The notes: generated by a model from the sequence alone, not told the origin. A stretch of DNA of 64,000 nt from Streptomyces sp. CB02980 (GCF_014451325.2 NZ_JACSCH020000015.1:124001-188000), one strand, 5' to 3'. Counted from the first letter of the stretch, positions 54,030-63,376 are shown. Program-made: numbers and translations.

Positions 54030-54157
54030 ACCCCGGGGAGTCGGACCTCGGGGAGTCGGACCCTGGGGATCAGACCCCGGGGAGTCGCACCCCGGGGAGT
54101 CGCACCCCGGGGAGTCGCACCCCGGGGAGTCGCACCCCGGGGATCAGACCTTGGCGA
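54030..54157. repeat. 15-bp tandem repeat, about nine degenerate copies
   Basis: Unit ACCCCGGGGAGTCGC. Four successive near-identical copies cover about 54074-54133. Flanking copies vary (ACCTCGGGGAGTCGG, ACCCTGGGGATCAG, ACCTTGGCGATCAG). Each unit contains the palindrome CCCCGGGG. The last copy touches the stop codon of the leftward MMPL gene, so the repeat forms the 3' region shared with the rightward SsgA-like gene and may act as a terminator-like array. Confidence 0.95.
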
Positions 54158-56365
54158 TCAGACCTTCACGAGGTCCGGCTTCGAGCCGGGCGCCCCGCCC
54201 GCGGGCGTGTCCTTGGCGAGACCCTCGCCCTCCACGTCCACGTTCGGCAGGATCCGGTCCAGCCACTTCGGCAGCCACCAGGCCTTGTGCCCGAGCAGCG
54301 CGAGGACGGCCGGGACGATCGCCATGCGGACCACGAAGGCGTCGAAGAGGACCGCGACGGCCAGGCCGAAGCCGATCATCTTGATCATCTGGTCCGTCAT
54401 GCCGATGAAGCCGGAGAAGACCGCGATCATGATCACCGCGGCGGCGGTGACCACCCGGGCGCTGTGCTTGAAGCCGGTCACGATCGCCTCGCCGGGCCGC
54501 TCGCCGTGGACGTACGCCTCACGCATACGGGTGACGAGGAAGACCTCGTAGTCCATCGCGAGACCGAAGACGACACCCACCATGAAGATCGGCATCATCG
54601 ACATGATCGGGCCGGTCTGCTCGACCCCGAAGAGGCTGCCGAGCCAGCCCCACTGGAAGACCGCGACGACCGCGCCGAGGGCCGCGACCACCGAGAGCAG
54701 GAAGCCGAGGGCCGCCTTCAGCGGGACGAGGATCGAGCGGAAGACCACGGTCAGGAGCAGGAAGGCCAGGCCGACGACGAGGGCCAGGTACGGCACCAGG
54801 GCGTCGTTCATCTTCTGCGAGAAGTCGATGTTCATCGCGGTGGCGCCGGTGACGAGGACGTCGTCGCCGGTGGCGTTCCGGATGTCGTGGACGAGGGTCT
54901 CGGTGGCGCCGGAGGACGGGCGGTCCTTCGGGACCACGGTGATCATCGCGGCGTCGCCGGCCTTGTTCGGGGTCGCCGGGGTGACGGCGGCCCAGCCCTC
55001 CAGGCCCTTGATGGTGGAGACCGTCCTGTCGGCGGTCGCCTTGTCGCCGTCCACGACGACGAGCAGCGGGCCGTTGAAGCCGGGGCCGAAGCCGTCCGAG
55101 AGGGCGTCGTACGCCCGGCGCTCGGTGGTGGAGGTCGGCTTGACGCCGTCGTCCGGGAGGCCCATCTCCAGGGAGGCGGCGGGCAGCGCGATCGCGCCCA
55201 GGCCGAGGACGCCGATCAGCAGCACCATGACGGGGCGGCGGATCACGAAGCGGGCCCAGCGGGTGCCGCCGTTCGGCTTCTCGCTCTTCGCGCTCTTGGT
55301 GGCACCACCCTCGGCACCGCCCTCGGCGCCGGCCTTCGCGGCCTTGCGCTGCTTGCGGCCGATGACCTTGTCGCCGGCGAAGCCGAGCATGGCGGGGATC
55401 AGGGTGAGCGCGATCAGTACGGCGATCACGACCGTGCCGGCGGCGGCGAAGCCCATCTTCGTCAGCATCGGGATGTTGACGACGGCCAGGCCGACCAGGG
55501 CGATGACGACGGTGAGTCCGGCGAAGACGACGGCGGAGCCCGCCGTGCCGACGGCGCGGCCCGCGGCGTCCTCCTTCTCCCGGCCCTCGGCCAGCTCCGC
55601 GCGGTAGCGGGAGACGATGAAGAGGGCGTAGTCGATGCCGACCGCGAGGCCGATCATCATCGCGAGGGTGGAGGTGGTGGAGCCGAGGTCGAGGACGCTC
55701 GCGAGCGCGGCGATCGACGAGACGCCGATGCCGACGCCGATGATCGCCGTGAGCAGTGGAAGTCCGGCCGCGACGAGCGAACCGAAGGTCAGGACCAGGA
55801 CGATGCCGGCGATGACGACGCCGACGATCTCGCCCGAGCCGGTCTCCGGCATGGTCTGGAGGGCGTCACCGCCGACCTCGACGGTCAGTCCCTTGCCCTG
55901 CGCGTTGTGTCCGGCCTGGGTCAGCGCCTCGCGCGTCTCGTCGGTCAGCTCCATCGCGTTCACCTTGTAGGCGACGGAGACGTAGGCGGTGGAGCCGTTC
56001 TGGGAGACGGCCTGCCCGGTGTACGGGTCGGTGACCGAGACGATCTGGTCCGAGCCGGACTTCAGGGCGGCGACGGTCTCCTCGACGACGGCCTTGTGCG
56101 CCGGGTCGGTCATCTTCTGGCCCGCGGGGGCCTTGAAGACGACGCGGGCGGTGGCTCCGTCGGCTCCGGCGCCCGGGAAGCGCTCTTCGAGCAGGTCGAA
56201 GGCGCGCTGGGCCTCGGTGCCGGGGATCGAGAAGGAGCTGGAGGTCGCGACGGGTGCGGTGGCGGCGCCGATCCCGGCGACCGCCAGGAGGGCCACCCAG
56301 AGGAGGGCGACGAGCCGTCGGCGCCGGAAGGCGGAACGGCCCAACTTGTACAGGAACGTGGCCAC
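54158..56365 (-). CDS. MMPL/RND-family membrane exporter
   Basis: 735 residues with twelve membrane helices in two halves. The N-terminal YKLGRSAFRRRRLVALLWV is typical. The first periplasmic-type domain contains FKAPAGQKM, the segment GLAVGIDYALFIVSRYR is in TM4-5 (proton-relay Asp-Tyr) and GLAMDYEVFLVTRMREAY is in the second half. Exports lipids or other hydrophobic compounds. GTG at 56365, 111 nt after the TetR gene on the same strand, hence likely controlled by it. Confidence 0.92.
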   Translation of the reverse strand: MATFLYKLGRSAFRRRRLVALLWVALLAVAGIGAATAPVATSSSFSIPGTEAQRAFDLLEERFPGAGADGATARVVFKAPAGQKMTDPAHKAVVEETVAALKSGSDQIVSVTDPYTGQAVSQNGSTAYVSVAYKVNAMELTDETREALTQAGHNAQGKGLTVEVGGDALQTMPETGSGEIVGVVIAGIVLVLTFGSLVAAGLPLLTAIIGVGIGVSSIAALASVLDLGSTTSTLAMMIGLAVGIDYALFIVSRYRAELAEGREKEDAAGRAVGTAGSAVVFAGLTVVIALVGLAVVNIPMLTKMGFAAAGTVVIAVLIALTLIPAMLGFAGDKVIGRKQRKAAKAGAEGGAEGGATKSAKSEKPNGGTRWARFVIRRPVMVLLIGVLGLGAIALPAASLEMGLPDDGVKPTSTTERRAYDALSDGFGPGFNGPLLVVVDGDKATADRTVSTIKGLEGWAAVTPATPNKAGDAAMITVVPKDRPSSGATETLVHDIRNATGDDVLVTGATAMNIDFSQKMNDALVPYLALVVGLAFLLLTVVFRSILVPLKAALGFLLSVVAALGAVVAVFQWGWLGSLFGVEQTGPIMSMMPIFMVGVVFGLAMDYEVFLVTRMREAYVHGERPGEAIVTGFKHSARVVTAAAVIMIAVFSGFIGMTDQMIKMIGFGLAVAVLFDAFVVRMAIVPAVLALLGHKAWWLPKWLDRILPNVDVEGEGLAKDTPAGGAPGSKPDLVKV

Positions 56366-56476
56366 GGGGGCGTCTCCCAGTGTGGGGTGGGACAGGGCAT
56401 GGGGAGCCGGCCCGACGGCGGAGCGGTGCGTCGTCAGGGGGTGCGGTACTGCGGGTACTGCGGTGGGGAGGTGGCT

Positions 56477-57049
56477 CTAGACGCCGAGTGAGGGGAGCAC
56501 CACGGCGTTGACGTACGTCTTGAGGAAGGCGTGGTCGACCGGCTGGTCGTCGATCAGCGGACGGGCGATGAACGCACCGATCAGCATGTGCGGGAGGAGC
56601 TTCAGCGCCGGGTTGTCGGCGTCGACCTCGCCCCTGCGGACCGCTCGGCGCAGCACTTCGTCGAGGCCGTTCATCTCGGGTTCGATGAGCAGCTCGCGCA
56701 GCGCCCGGTGCAGGTCGGGGTTGGTGTGGACGGCATGGGCCAGACCCCGCATCAGCGCGGAGTCCCTCTCCATCTGACAGTCGTCGGACCGGTCGACGAG
56801 TTCCTGGAAGTCGCCGCGCAGCGAGCCGGTGTCGATCTGCGAGAGATCGGCGGGCTTGTTGTCGCGCAGCGCCCTGGCGACCAGCTCGGGCTTGCTCCCC
56901 CACTGGCGGTAGAGGGTGGCCTTGCTGGAGTGGGTGCGGGCGGCGACGGCGTCCATGGTGAGGGCGTCGTAGCCGACCTCTCGGAGGAGGTCGAGCACGG
57001 CTCCGTACAGCTCGGACTCACGCTCTGGGGTGAGCCTGCTGCGGGCCAT
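56477..57049 (-). CDS. TetR-family repressor of the MMPL exporter
   Basis: 190 residues. Helix-turn-helix REVGYDALTMDAVAARTHSSKATLYRQWGSKPELV, then a TetR_C-type ligand domain. The ATG at 57049 is chosen because AGGAG precedes it; in-frame sequence upstream covers the operators. Three overlapping or nearby palindromes lie immediately upstream (57067-57127), so it is probably autoregulated and controls mmpL, and perhaps the divergent tricorn gene. Confidence 0.9.
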   Translation of the reverse strand: MARSRLTPERESELYGAVLDLLREVGYDALTMDAVAARTHSSKATLYRQWGSKPELVARALRDNKPADLSQIDTGSLRGDFQELVDRSDDCQMERDSALMRGLAHAVHTNPDLHRALRELLIEPEMNGLDEVLRRAVRRGEVDADNPALKLLPHMLIGAFIARPLIDDQPVDHAFLKTYVNAVVLPSLGV

Positions 57050-57066
57050 GACCGGACTCCTGTCGA

Positions 57067-57081
57067 ACGAAACGGTTTCGT
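57067..57081. promoter_or_regulatory. TetR operator 1
   Basis: Perfect 15-bp palindrome ACGAAAC-G-GTTTCGT, 18 nt upstream of the TetR start codon. Confidence 0.8.
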
Positions 57082-57091
57082 ACAGTACGAA
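57077..57091. promoter_or_regulatory. Overlapping palindrome TTCGTAC-A-GTACGAA
   Basis: Perfect 15-bp palindrome sharing 5 bp with operator 1. It could be a second, overlapping dimer site or a different regulator's site. Confidence 0.55.
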
Positions 57092-57112
57092 GATACCCCC
57101 GCCCTCAGCGAA

Positions 57113-57127
57113 ACGAAACCGTTTCGT
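57113..57127. promoter_or_regulatory. TetR operator 2
   Basis: ACGAAAC-C-GTTTCGT, same half-sites as operator 1, centre 46 bp away, on the side of the divergent tricorn gene. Confidence 0.8.
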
Positions 57128-57225
57128 ACGTGTCCTGGACCACATCGAAGCCGAGCCACGACCACGAAGACGCCCGCAAGCACGTACGAGTTGCCACACC
57201 CCCTTCACGCGGAAAGCATGAGGAG

Positions 57226-60200
57226 GTGAGTGACGACGTCGCGTATCTCCGTTTTCCGCACCTCCACGACGACCTGCTGTGCTTCGCCGCCGAGGACGAT
57301 CTCTGGATCGCCCCGCTCGTCCCCGAGGGCCACCGCCCCGGCCGGGCATGGCGGCTCACCGTCGACCGGACGCGGGTCGGCCACCCGCGCTTCTCGCCGG
57401 ACGGCCGGCAGATCGCGTACACGAACTGGCGCAGCCTCGACCCAGAGATCCATCTCGTCCCCATCGAAGGCGGGTCCGCCCGGCGGCTCACCTACTGGGG
57501 CTCGACCGACACCCGCGTCTGCGGCTGGACTCCCCCCGACAAGGACGGCCGCTCGGACATCCTCGCCGTCTCCTCGCACGGGCAGCCCTTCTCGTACTTC
57601 TCGTGGGCCTACCACGTCCCCACCGACGGCTCCCCCGGCCTCCGCCTGCCCTGGGGCCCGGTCTCCGACATCGCCGTCACCGAGCACGACGCCTACAGGA
57701 ACGCCGGCAAGGGAGCCGACGAGGGACAGGAGGCCGAGCGCCGCACCCTCCTCCTCACCGGAAAGCCGCCCCACGAGCCGGCCGCCTGGAAGCGCTACCT
57801 CGGCGGCGCCACCGGCCGCCTCTGGCTGCACGGCGAGCGGCTGCTCCCCGACATCGGCGGCCACCTCGACTGCCCGATGGCCGTCGACGGCCGGATCGCG
57901 TTCCTCTCCGACCACGAGGGCGTCGGCAACCTCTACTCCTGCCTGCCCGACGGCACCGACCTGCTCCGGCACACCGACCACGACGAGTTCTACGCCCGGC
58001 ACGCCTCCAGCGACGGACGCCGGGTCGTCTACCAGTGCGCCGGCGACCTGTGGATCGTCGACGCCCTCACCCCCGGCTCCCGCCCCCGGAAACTGGAGGT
58101 GCGGCTCGGCGGCCAGCGCGTCGGCCGGCGCCCTTACCAGGTGCCCGCCGCCCATCACATCGACGCGGTCTCCGTCGACGAGACCGGCCGGGCCAGCGCC
58201 GTCTCCGTGCGCGGCAGCCTCTACTGGCTGACCCACCGCGACGGCCCGGCCCGCACGATCATCGACACCCCCGGCGTCCGGGTCAGGCTGCCCGAGATGC
58301 TCGGCAGCGGCGGCCAGGTCGCCTACGTCACCGACGCCGAGGGCGAGGACGCCGTCGAGGTCGCCTATCTGCCGCGCGCCAGCGGCGACCGGCCGCCCCG
58401 GCGCCTCGCCTCCGGCGACCTCGGCCGGGTCGAGGAACTGATCGCCGACCCGGACGGCGAGCGGCTCGCGATCGCCTCCCACGACGGCCGGCTCCTCCTC
58501 CTCGACGCGACGGAGGAGTCGAACGGAGAGGTCACCGAACTCATCCGGTCCGTCAACGGCCCCGTTCGCGACCTGGCCTTCTCCCCCGACGGGGCCTGGC
58601 TCACCTGGTCCCACCCGGGCATCGGCCGCTCCCTGCGCTCCATCAAGATGGCGCGGATCTCCGGCCCCGGCGCCCGGGCCGTCGTCGACGTCACCAACGG
58701 GCGCTTCGAGGACGAGAACCCCGTCTTCACCCGCGACGGCCGCTATCTCGCCTTCCTGTCCTGGCGGGGCTTCGACCCGGTGTACGACGTGCACACCGGC
58801 GACCTGTCGTTCCCGCTGGGCTGCCGCCCCTACCTGGTCCCCCTCTCCTCCGCGACACCCTCGCCGTTCGCGCTGCTCCCCGACGGGCGCCCGGCCGCCG
58901 GCGGTCTCGACCCGGCCGACGACGACACGGAGACGACCACCGACGGCACGGTCACCGTCGAGATCGAGGGGCTCCCCGACCGGGTCACCCCCTTCCCGGT
59001 CGCCGCCTCCAAGTACTCCGGCCTCCACCCGGTCAGCGGCGGCGGTCTGGTCTGGCTGCGCTGGCCCATCTCGGGCGCACTCGGCGAGACCTTCGCCAAC
59101 CCGACCGACACCTCGGGCAAGCCCACCCTGGAGCACTTCTCCATCACCAAGGCCCGCAAGAGCGAACTCGCCAAGGACCTCGACTGGTTCGCGGTCAGCG
59201 GCGACGGCACCCGGCTCGTCGTCGCCGACGAGGGCGACCTGCGGGCCGTGCCCGCCACCGAGTCCGGGGACGGCGACTCCACCGTCTATCTCGACCTGCG
59301 GCGCATCCTCCACGAGGTCGAGCCGGGCGCCGAGTGGCGGCAGGCCTTCGACGAGGCGGGCCGGATCGTCCGCGCCTACTTCTGGGAGCCCGACATGGGC
59401 GGGGTCGACTGGACGGCCGTCCTCGACCAGTACCGGCCGCTCGTCGAACGGGTCGCCTCCCCCGACGAGTTCGCCGACCTGCTCCGCGAGGTCCTCGGCG
59501 AACTGGGCACCTCCCACGCGTACGTCACCCCCGCCCGCCGCAACGAGGGACCCCCGCACTACCAGCGCCCGATGGGCCTCCTCGGCGCCAACCTCGTGCC
59601 CCGCGAGGCCGGCTGGACGGTGAAGCGCATCCTGCCCGGCGAGTCCTCCGACTCCAAGGCCCGCTCCCCGCTCGCCGGTACGGGCATCCGCGAGGGCGCC
59701 GTCCTCACCCACGTCGACGGCCGGCCCGTGGACCCGGTCACCGGCCCGTACCCGCTGCTCTCCGGCACCGGCGGCACCACCGTGGAGCTCACCTTCATCC
59801 CCGCCGAGGGCGAGGGCCGGGCCCGCCGCGTCGCCGTCGTCCCGCTGATCGACGAGCGTCCGCTGCGCTACCAGGACTGGGTGGCCAAACGCCGGGCGGT
59901 GGTACGGGAGGTCAGCGGCGGCCGCTGCGGCTACCTGCACATCCCCGACATGGGCGGCTCGGGCTGGGCCCAGTTCAACCGCGACCTGCGCATGGAGGTC
60001 TCCCGGCCGGCCCTCATCGTCGACGTACGGGGCAACGCCGGCGGCAACATCAGCGAGCTCGTCATAGAGAAACTCACCCGCAGGATCCTCGGCTGGGACC
60101 TCACCCGCAACGCCCAGCCCGTCGCGTACGCCTCCAACGCCCCGCGCGGCCCGGTGGTCGCCCTCGCCGACGAGGCCACCTCCTCCGACGGCGACATGAT

Positions 60201-60552
60201 CACCGCCGCGTTCAAGCTCCTCGGCCTGGGGCCCGTCGTCGGCCAGCGCACCTGGGGCGGAGTCGTCGGCATGACCGGCCGCCACCGCCTCGGCGACGGC
60301 ACCCAGATCACGGTCCCGATGAACGCGGCCTGGTTCCCCGAGTACGGCTGGTCCCTGGAGAACCACGGCGTCGAACCGGACCTCGCCGTCCTGCGCACCC
60401 CCCTCGACTGGGCGGAGGGCCGGCACGCCCAGCTCGACGACGCGGTCGAGGTGGCCCTCGCCCTCCTCGCGGAGACCCCGGCGGCGAGCCCCCCGGGCTA
60501 CGTGGACCTCCCGGACCGCTCCCGCCCGAAACTGCCACCGCGAGCCCCTTAG
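57226..60552 (+). CDS. Tricorn-type protease
   Basis: Large cytoplasmic peptidase that degrades proteasome products. 1108 residues. N-terminal six- and seven-bladed propellers (repeats such as FSPDGRQIAYTNWR and FSPDGAWLTWS), then the core with a PDZ domain (GTGIREGAVLTHVDGRPVD) and an S41-type catalytic part. Residues equivalent to the Thermoplasma site: S763-H764 (GTSHAY), nucleophile S987-D988 (TSSDGD), E1050 (NHGVEPDL), with spacings close to the archaeal enzyme. The GTG at 57226 has GGAAAG 9 nt upstream. It is divergent from the TetR-mmpL unit across its operators. Confidence 0.93.
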   Translation: MSDDVAYLRFPHLHDDLLCFAAEDDLWIAPLVPEGHRPGRAWRLTVDRTRVGHPRFSPDGRQIAYTNWRSLDPEIHLVPIEGGSARRLTYWGSTDTRVCGWTPPDKDGRSDILAVSSHGQPFSYFSWAYHVPTDGSPGLRLPWGPVSDIAVTEHDAYRNAGKGADEGQEAERRTLLLTGKPPHEPAAWKRYLGGATGRLWLHGERLLPDIGGHLDCPMAVDGRIAFLSDHEGVGNLYSCLPDGTDLLRHTDHDEFYARHASSDGRRVVYQCAGDLWIVDALTPGSRPRKLEVRLGGQRVGRRPYQVPAAHHIDAVSVDETGRASAVSVRGSLYWLTHRDGPARTIIDTPGVRVRLPEMLGSGGQVAYVTDAEGEDAVEVAYLPRASGDRPPRRLASGDLGRVEELIADPDGERLAIASHDGRLLLLDATEESNGEVTELIRSVNGPVRDLAFSPDGAWLTWSHPGIGRSLRSIKMARISGPGARAVVDVTNGRFEDENPVFTRDGRYLAFLSWRGFDPVYDVHTGDLSFPLGCRPYLVPLSSATPSPFALLPDGRPAAGGLDPADDDTETTTDGTVTVEIEGLPDRVTPFPVAASKYSGLHPVSGGGLVWLRWPISGALGETFANPTDTSGKPTLEHFSITKARKSELAKDLDWFAVSGDGTRLVVADEGDLRAVPATESGDGDSTVYLDLRRILHEVEPGAEWRQAFDEAGRIVRAYFWEPDMGGVDWTAVLDQYRPLVERVASPDEFADLLREVLGELGTSHAYVTPARRNEGPPHYQRPMGLLGANLVPREAGWTVKRILPGESSDSKARSPLAGTGIREGAVLTHVDGRPVDPVTGPYPLLSGTGGTTVELTFIPAEGEGRARRVAVVPLIDERPLRYQDWVAKRRAVVREVSGGRCGYLHIPDMGGSGWAQFNRDLRMEVSRPALIVDVRGNAGGNISELVIEKLTRRILGWDLTRNAQPVAYASNAPRGPVVALADEATSSDGDMITAAFKLLGLGPVVGQRTWGGVVGMTGRHRLGDGTQITVPMNAAWFPEYGWSLENHGVEPDLAVLRTPLDWAEGRHAQLDDAVEVALALLAETPAASPPGYVDLPDRSRPKLPPRAP

Positions 60553-60558
60553 GCCCTG

Positions 60559-60595
60559 GGGGGTGTCTTGCCGGCCTGATCGGCAAGACACCCCC
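60559..60595. terminator. Terminator between tricorn and GNAT genes
   Basis: Perfect 15-bp stem GGGGGTGTCTTGCCG (60559-60573) with 60581-60595 and a 7-nt loop. It overlaps the GNAT stop codon and serves convergent genes. Confidence 0.9.
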
Positions 60596-61092
60596 TAGCG
60601 GAAGGCCAGTTCCCCAAGGTCCAACTCGTAGGCGGTCCCCGCCTCGCCGCCGAGCGTGACGCTGCCGACCGCGCCGAAGCCGACCCGCCCGAGCACGGCC
60701 CTCGACCCCGCGTTGTCGAGGGTCGTGACGGCGGTCAGCCGGCTCAGCCCGTACGACTCGCGCGCCAGTCGGCACACCTCCCGCACCCCGGCCGTCGCCA
60801 CTCCGCGCCCGGTCGCCTTCTCGGCCACCCGGTAGCCCAGCTCGGCCTCCCCGTCGACGAGGTCGATCAGGTTGAACCGCCCGAGGATCTCGCCGCCCTC
60901 CCCCACGAGCACGTGGAAGCGGATGGTCCCGGCCTCCTGCTCGTCGAGCAGCGCCCGGTGCCGCTCCGCGAAGTCGGTGAAGTACGCGTCCCCCCGGTCG
61001 GGCACGGACGCGGCGAAGTACCCCCGGTTCTCCCGCTCGAAGGCGAGCAGGGCGGAGGCGTGATCGGATCGCAGTCGCTCAAGTACGGCCAT
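60595..61092 (-). CDS. GNAT N-acetyltransferase, RimJ/RimL-like
   Basis: 165 residues. N-terminal LLAFERENRGYFAASVP, acetyl-CoA site RVAEKATGRGVATAGVREV (Q/RxxGxG/A), then LSRLTAVTTLDNAGSRAVLGRVGF. This is the RimJ/L type that acetylates protein N-termini or small amines; substrate unknown. ATG at 61092; longer in-frame starts have no ribosome binding site. Confidence 0.9.
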   Translation of the reverse strand: MAVLERLRSDHASALLAFERENRGYFAASVPDRGDAYFTDFAERHRALLDEQEAGTIRFHVLVGEGGEILGRFNLIDLVDGEAELGYRVAEKATGRGVATAGVREVCRLARESYGLSRLTAVTTLDNAGSRAVLGRVGFGAVGSVTLGGEAGTAYELDLGELAFR

Positions 61093-61163
61093 GGGCGCCA
61101 CCGTACGAACATCCGGCGCCCGGTGCGTACGACTTTTCGGCCCGTCATGATCGCGCACACGCG

Positions 61164-61193
61164 GAGGCGCACCCGGCATACCGGGTGCGCCTC
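61164..61193 (-). terminator. Terminator after csbD-like gene
   Basis: Perfect 13-bp stem GAGGCGCACCCGG / CCGGGTGCGCCTC with CATA loop, 29 nt past the stop at 61222. Confidence 0.9.
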
Positions 61194-61221
61194 GCTCGAC
61201 ACAGCACGCGAAGAAGGCGTG

Positions 61222-61407
61222 TCAGGCGTCGTAGTCCTGGTCGAGACGGTCCTGGGCCTCCTGCTGGGCCCTGCGCGTCTCCTCGTCGGTGCGGCCGCGG
61301 CCCTGGGAGGCGCGCTCGGACGCCTCGTCCTTCGCCTTGCCCATGGCCTGCTTGGCCTGCTGCTTCAGCTGCTCCGACTTGTCCTTGAACTGTTCTGCCT
61401 TGCCCAT
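61222..61407 (-). CDS. CsbD-like stress protein
   Basis: 61 residues, highly charged, helical and without hydrophobic core: KAEQFKDKSEQLKQQAKQAM, then KAKDEASERASQ. Composition and GKAKDE-type motif match the CsbD family of small stress proteins, which are sigma-B dependent in Bacillus. Its role is unknown. The ATG at 61407 has AGGAGTG upstream. Monocistronic with its own terminator. No distinct promoter was recognised in 61408-61583. Confidence 0.8.
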   Translation of the reverse strand: MGKAEQFKDKSEQLKQQAKQAMGKAKDEASERASQGRGRTDEETRRAQQEAQDRLDQDYDA

Positions 61408-61583
61408 GAAGGTTCACTCCTAGACGGGTGAGAGGGGGCGGAGGCGATGTGCCTCCTGGGCCTCGACCAGCCTTGCACGAGCGAACATTCCACGCATTTC
61501 GATCAGTTACGGACGGCTACCACGCGGGGAGCCGCCGGCCGCCGCGCGGCGGGGTCCCCTCCCGCCGGGCGGCCGCGGCCCCG

Positions 61584-62474
61584 TCAGCGCGCCGCCGAAC
61601 CGCCCGTCCGCGCCTCCTCGTCGGCGGCGCCGCCCGCGCCCACCAGACCCTTGGAGACCGAGCCGAGGCGCGGCTCGAAGCGCCTCATCTCGCGCTGCCC
61701 GACGGTCGCGATCATCCCCGGCAGGTAGCCGCGGACCGACTGCATCCCGCGCAGCCACCACTGCGCGTAGACGTGCGCGGAGCGCCGCTCGATGCCCGCG
61801 ACGATCCGGTCGACGGCCGGGCCGAGGGGGTACGTGCGGTTCGCCGGCCACGGCAGCCGCTGGCGCAGCTCCCGCATCACGTCGTCCTCGTCGGCACCCC
61901 GCACCATGTCCGTGTCGGTCCAGGAGAGGTAGCCGACGCCGACCTTCACCCCCTTGTACGCGACCTCGGCGCGCAGGCTGTGCGCGAAGGCCTCGACGCC
62001 CGACTTGGACGCGCAGTACGCCGTCATCATCGGAGCGGGGGTCAGCGCGGCGAGCGAGGCGATCTGGAGGAAGTACCCCCGCGACTCCATGAGGACCGGC
62101 AGGAACGCCCGTCCCGTCACCGCGCCGCCGATCAGGTTGACCTCGATGACCCGCCGCCAGGCTGCCGGGTCGGAGTCCACGAAGGGACCGCCCGCCGCGA
62201 CACCGGCGTTGGCGACGACGATGTCGACCTTCCCGAACCGCTCCTTCACCTCGGCCGCGACCCTGGCCATCGCCTCGTGGTCGGTGACGTCGGCGTGCCA
62301 CCAGTCGGCCTCGGTGTGCAGCCGCCCGGCGACCTCCTTGAGCTGCTCCGGCTCCAGGCCAACGAGCGCGATCCTCGCGCCGCGCGCGGACAGCTTGCGG
62401 GCGAGGAGCTCCCCGACGCCGCGGGCACCTCCGGTGACGACCGCGACCTGTCCTTCCAGGCTCACCCGGCTCAT
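61584..62474 (-). CDS. Short-chain dehydrogenase/reductase of monooxygenase operon
   Basis: 296 residues. Rossmann motif VVTGGARGVGELLARKL, VANAGVA (NAG), active-site Ser in QIASLAAL, and Y-x3-K in AYCASKSG. The extended C-terminus RSAHVYAQWWLRGMQSVRGYLPG is typical of the SDRs next to class B monooxygenases in actinobacteria. It would oxidise a secondary alcohol to the ketone taken by the monooxygenase (inference from context). The ATG at 62474 overlaps the hydrolase stop by 4 nt. Last gene of a three-gene coupled operon. Confidence 0.88.
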   Translation of the reverse strand: MSRVSLEGQVAVVTGGARGVGELLARKLSARGARIALVGLEPEQLKEVAGRLHTEADWWHADVTDHEAMARVAAEVKERFGKVDIVVANAGVAAGGPFVDSDPAAWRRVIEVNLIGGAVTGRAFLPVLMESRGYFLQIASLAALTPAPMMTAYCASKSGVEAFAHSLRAEVAYKGVKVGVGYLSWTDTDMVRGADEDDVMRELRQRLPWPANRTYPLGPAVDRIVAGIERRSAHVYAQWWLRGMQSVRGYLPGMIATVGQREMRRFEPRLGSVSKGLVGAGGAADEEARTGGSAAR

Positions 62475-63376
62475 GCCTTCTCCTTCACTTCCAGGTACGT
62501 GTCGGTCAGTTCGCGGATCCTTGCGGTGACGGCCTCGGGGGCCTCCACAGGTGTCATATGCCCCATACCTGCCAGTTCGAGCAGTCCCACGCACTGCGGA
62601 AGGGCCTCGGCCATGGCGCGGGAGTGGACGGGCGGGGTGAGCCGGTCGGCGGTGCCGACCACGACCGCGACGGGCAGGTCGAGCCCCCGCAGGCCCGCCT
62701 CCAGGTCGAGCCCGGAGAGGACCCTGGACCAGCCGACGCGGGCCCCGCGCGGGCAGGCGTGCACGATCCGGGCGCAGGCGTCGACCCGCTCGGGCGCCGA
62801 ACCGGGGCCCATCGTCGCGTACTTGAGGATCTTCTTCGAGACGGCGTTGACGGGCCCGAGCGGCGCCTTCGCGCCGAGGACGCCCCGGGTCAGCCGGGTG
62901 CGCCGGTCGCTCGGCCGGCCCGGGACGACGGTGGCCTCGGCGGTGAGCCGCGAGGGCCCGGTGGAGCAGAGCAGCGCGGCCGCCGCGTGCTCCCGGAAGC
63001 CCGGCCGGTCGGCCGCGGCCATGAGGGTCATGCCGCCCATGGAGTGACCGGCGAGGACGGCCTTCTCACCGGGGGCGAGTGTGCTCGCGAGGACCGCTTC
63101 GAGGTCGTCGGCGAGAGCGCGGGTGGCGTATCCGGAGGGCCCGGCGGGGGCCGGGGACCGGCCGTGGCCGCGCTGGTCGTAGGCGATGACCCGGTGGTCG
63201 GCGGCGAGGGCCCGTATCTGCTCGGCCCAGAACGCGATCGAGCAGGTCCAGCCGTGGGCGAGGACGACGACGGGCGCGCCCTCGGGGCCGTACACCTCGA
63301 CGTGGATCCTGGCGCCGTCGGCGGAGACGGCGGTGAGCTCCCGGGGCGAGGTCGGTGAGGTCAGGTGCCGGCTCAC
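62471..63376 (-). CDS. Alpha/beta hydrolase of monooxygenase operon
   Basis: 301 residues. Oxyanion motif LAHGWTCS, nucleophile elbow AGHSMGGMTLM (Ser), Asp in VVGTADRLTPP and His in AGMGHMTPVEAP, a complete triad. It could hydrolyse the ester or lactone formed by the upstream monooxygenase. The GTG at 63376 has AAGGAGG upstream and overlaps the monooxygenase stop (GTGA). Confidence 0.9.
   Translation of the reverse strand: MSRHLTSPTSPRELTAVSADGARIHVEVYGPEGAPVVVLAHGWTCSIAFWAEQIRALAADHRVIAYDQRGHGRSPAPAGPSGYATRALADDLEAVLASTLAPGEKAVLAGHSMGGMTLMAAADRPGFREHAAAALLCSTGPSRLTAEATVVPGRPSDRRTRLTRGVLGAKAPLGPVNAVSKKILKYATMGPGSAPERVDACARIVHACPRGARVGWSRVLSGLDLEAGLRGLDLPVAVVVGTADRLTPPVHSRAMAEALPQCVGLLELAGMGHMTPVEAPEAVTARIRELTDTYLEVKEKA

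Noticed and set aside
54030..54157. CRISPR or coding repeat
   Set aside because: No spacers. Reading frames through it have no start with a ribosome binding site and end within the neighbouring stop region.
57205..60659. Two open frames of more than 1100 codons overlapping tricorn on both strands
   Set aside because: Composition is Val/Gly/Ala or Arg/Pro only. The tricorn frame carries PDZ and catalytic motifs.
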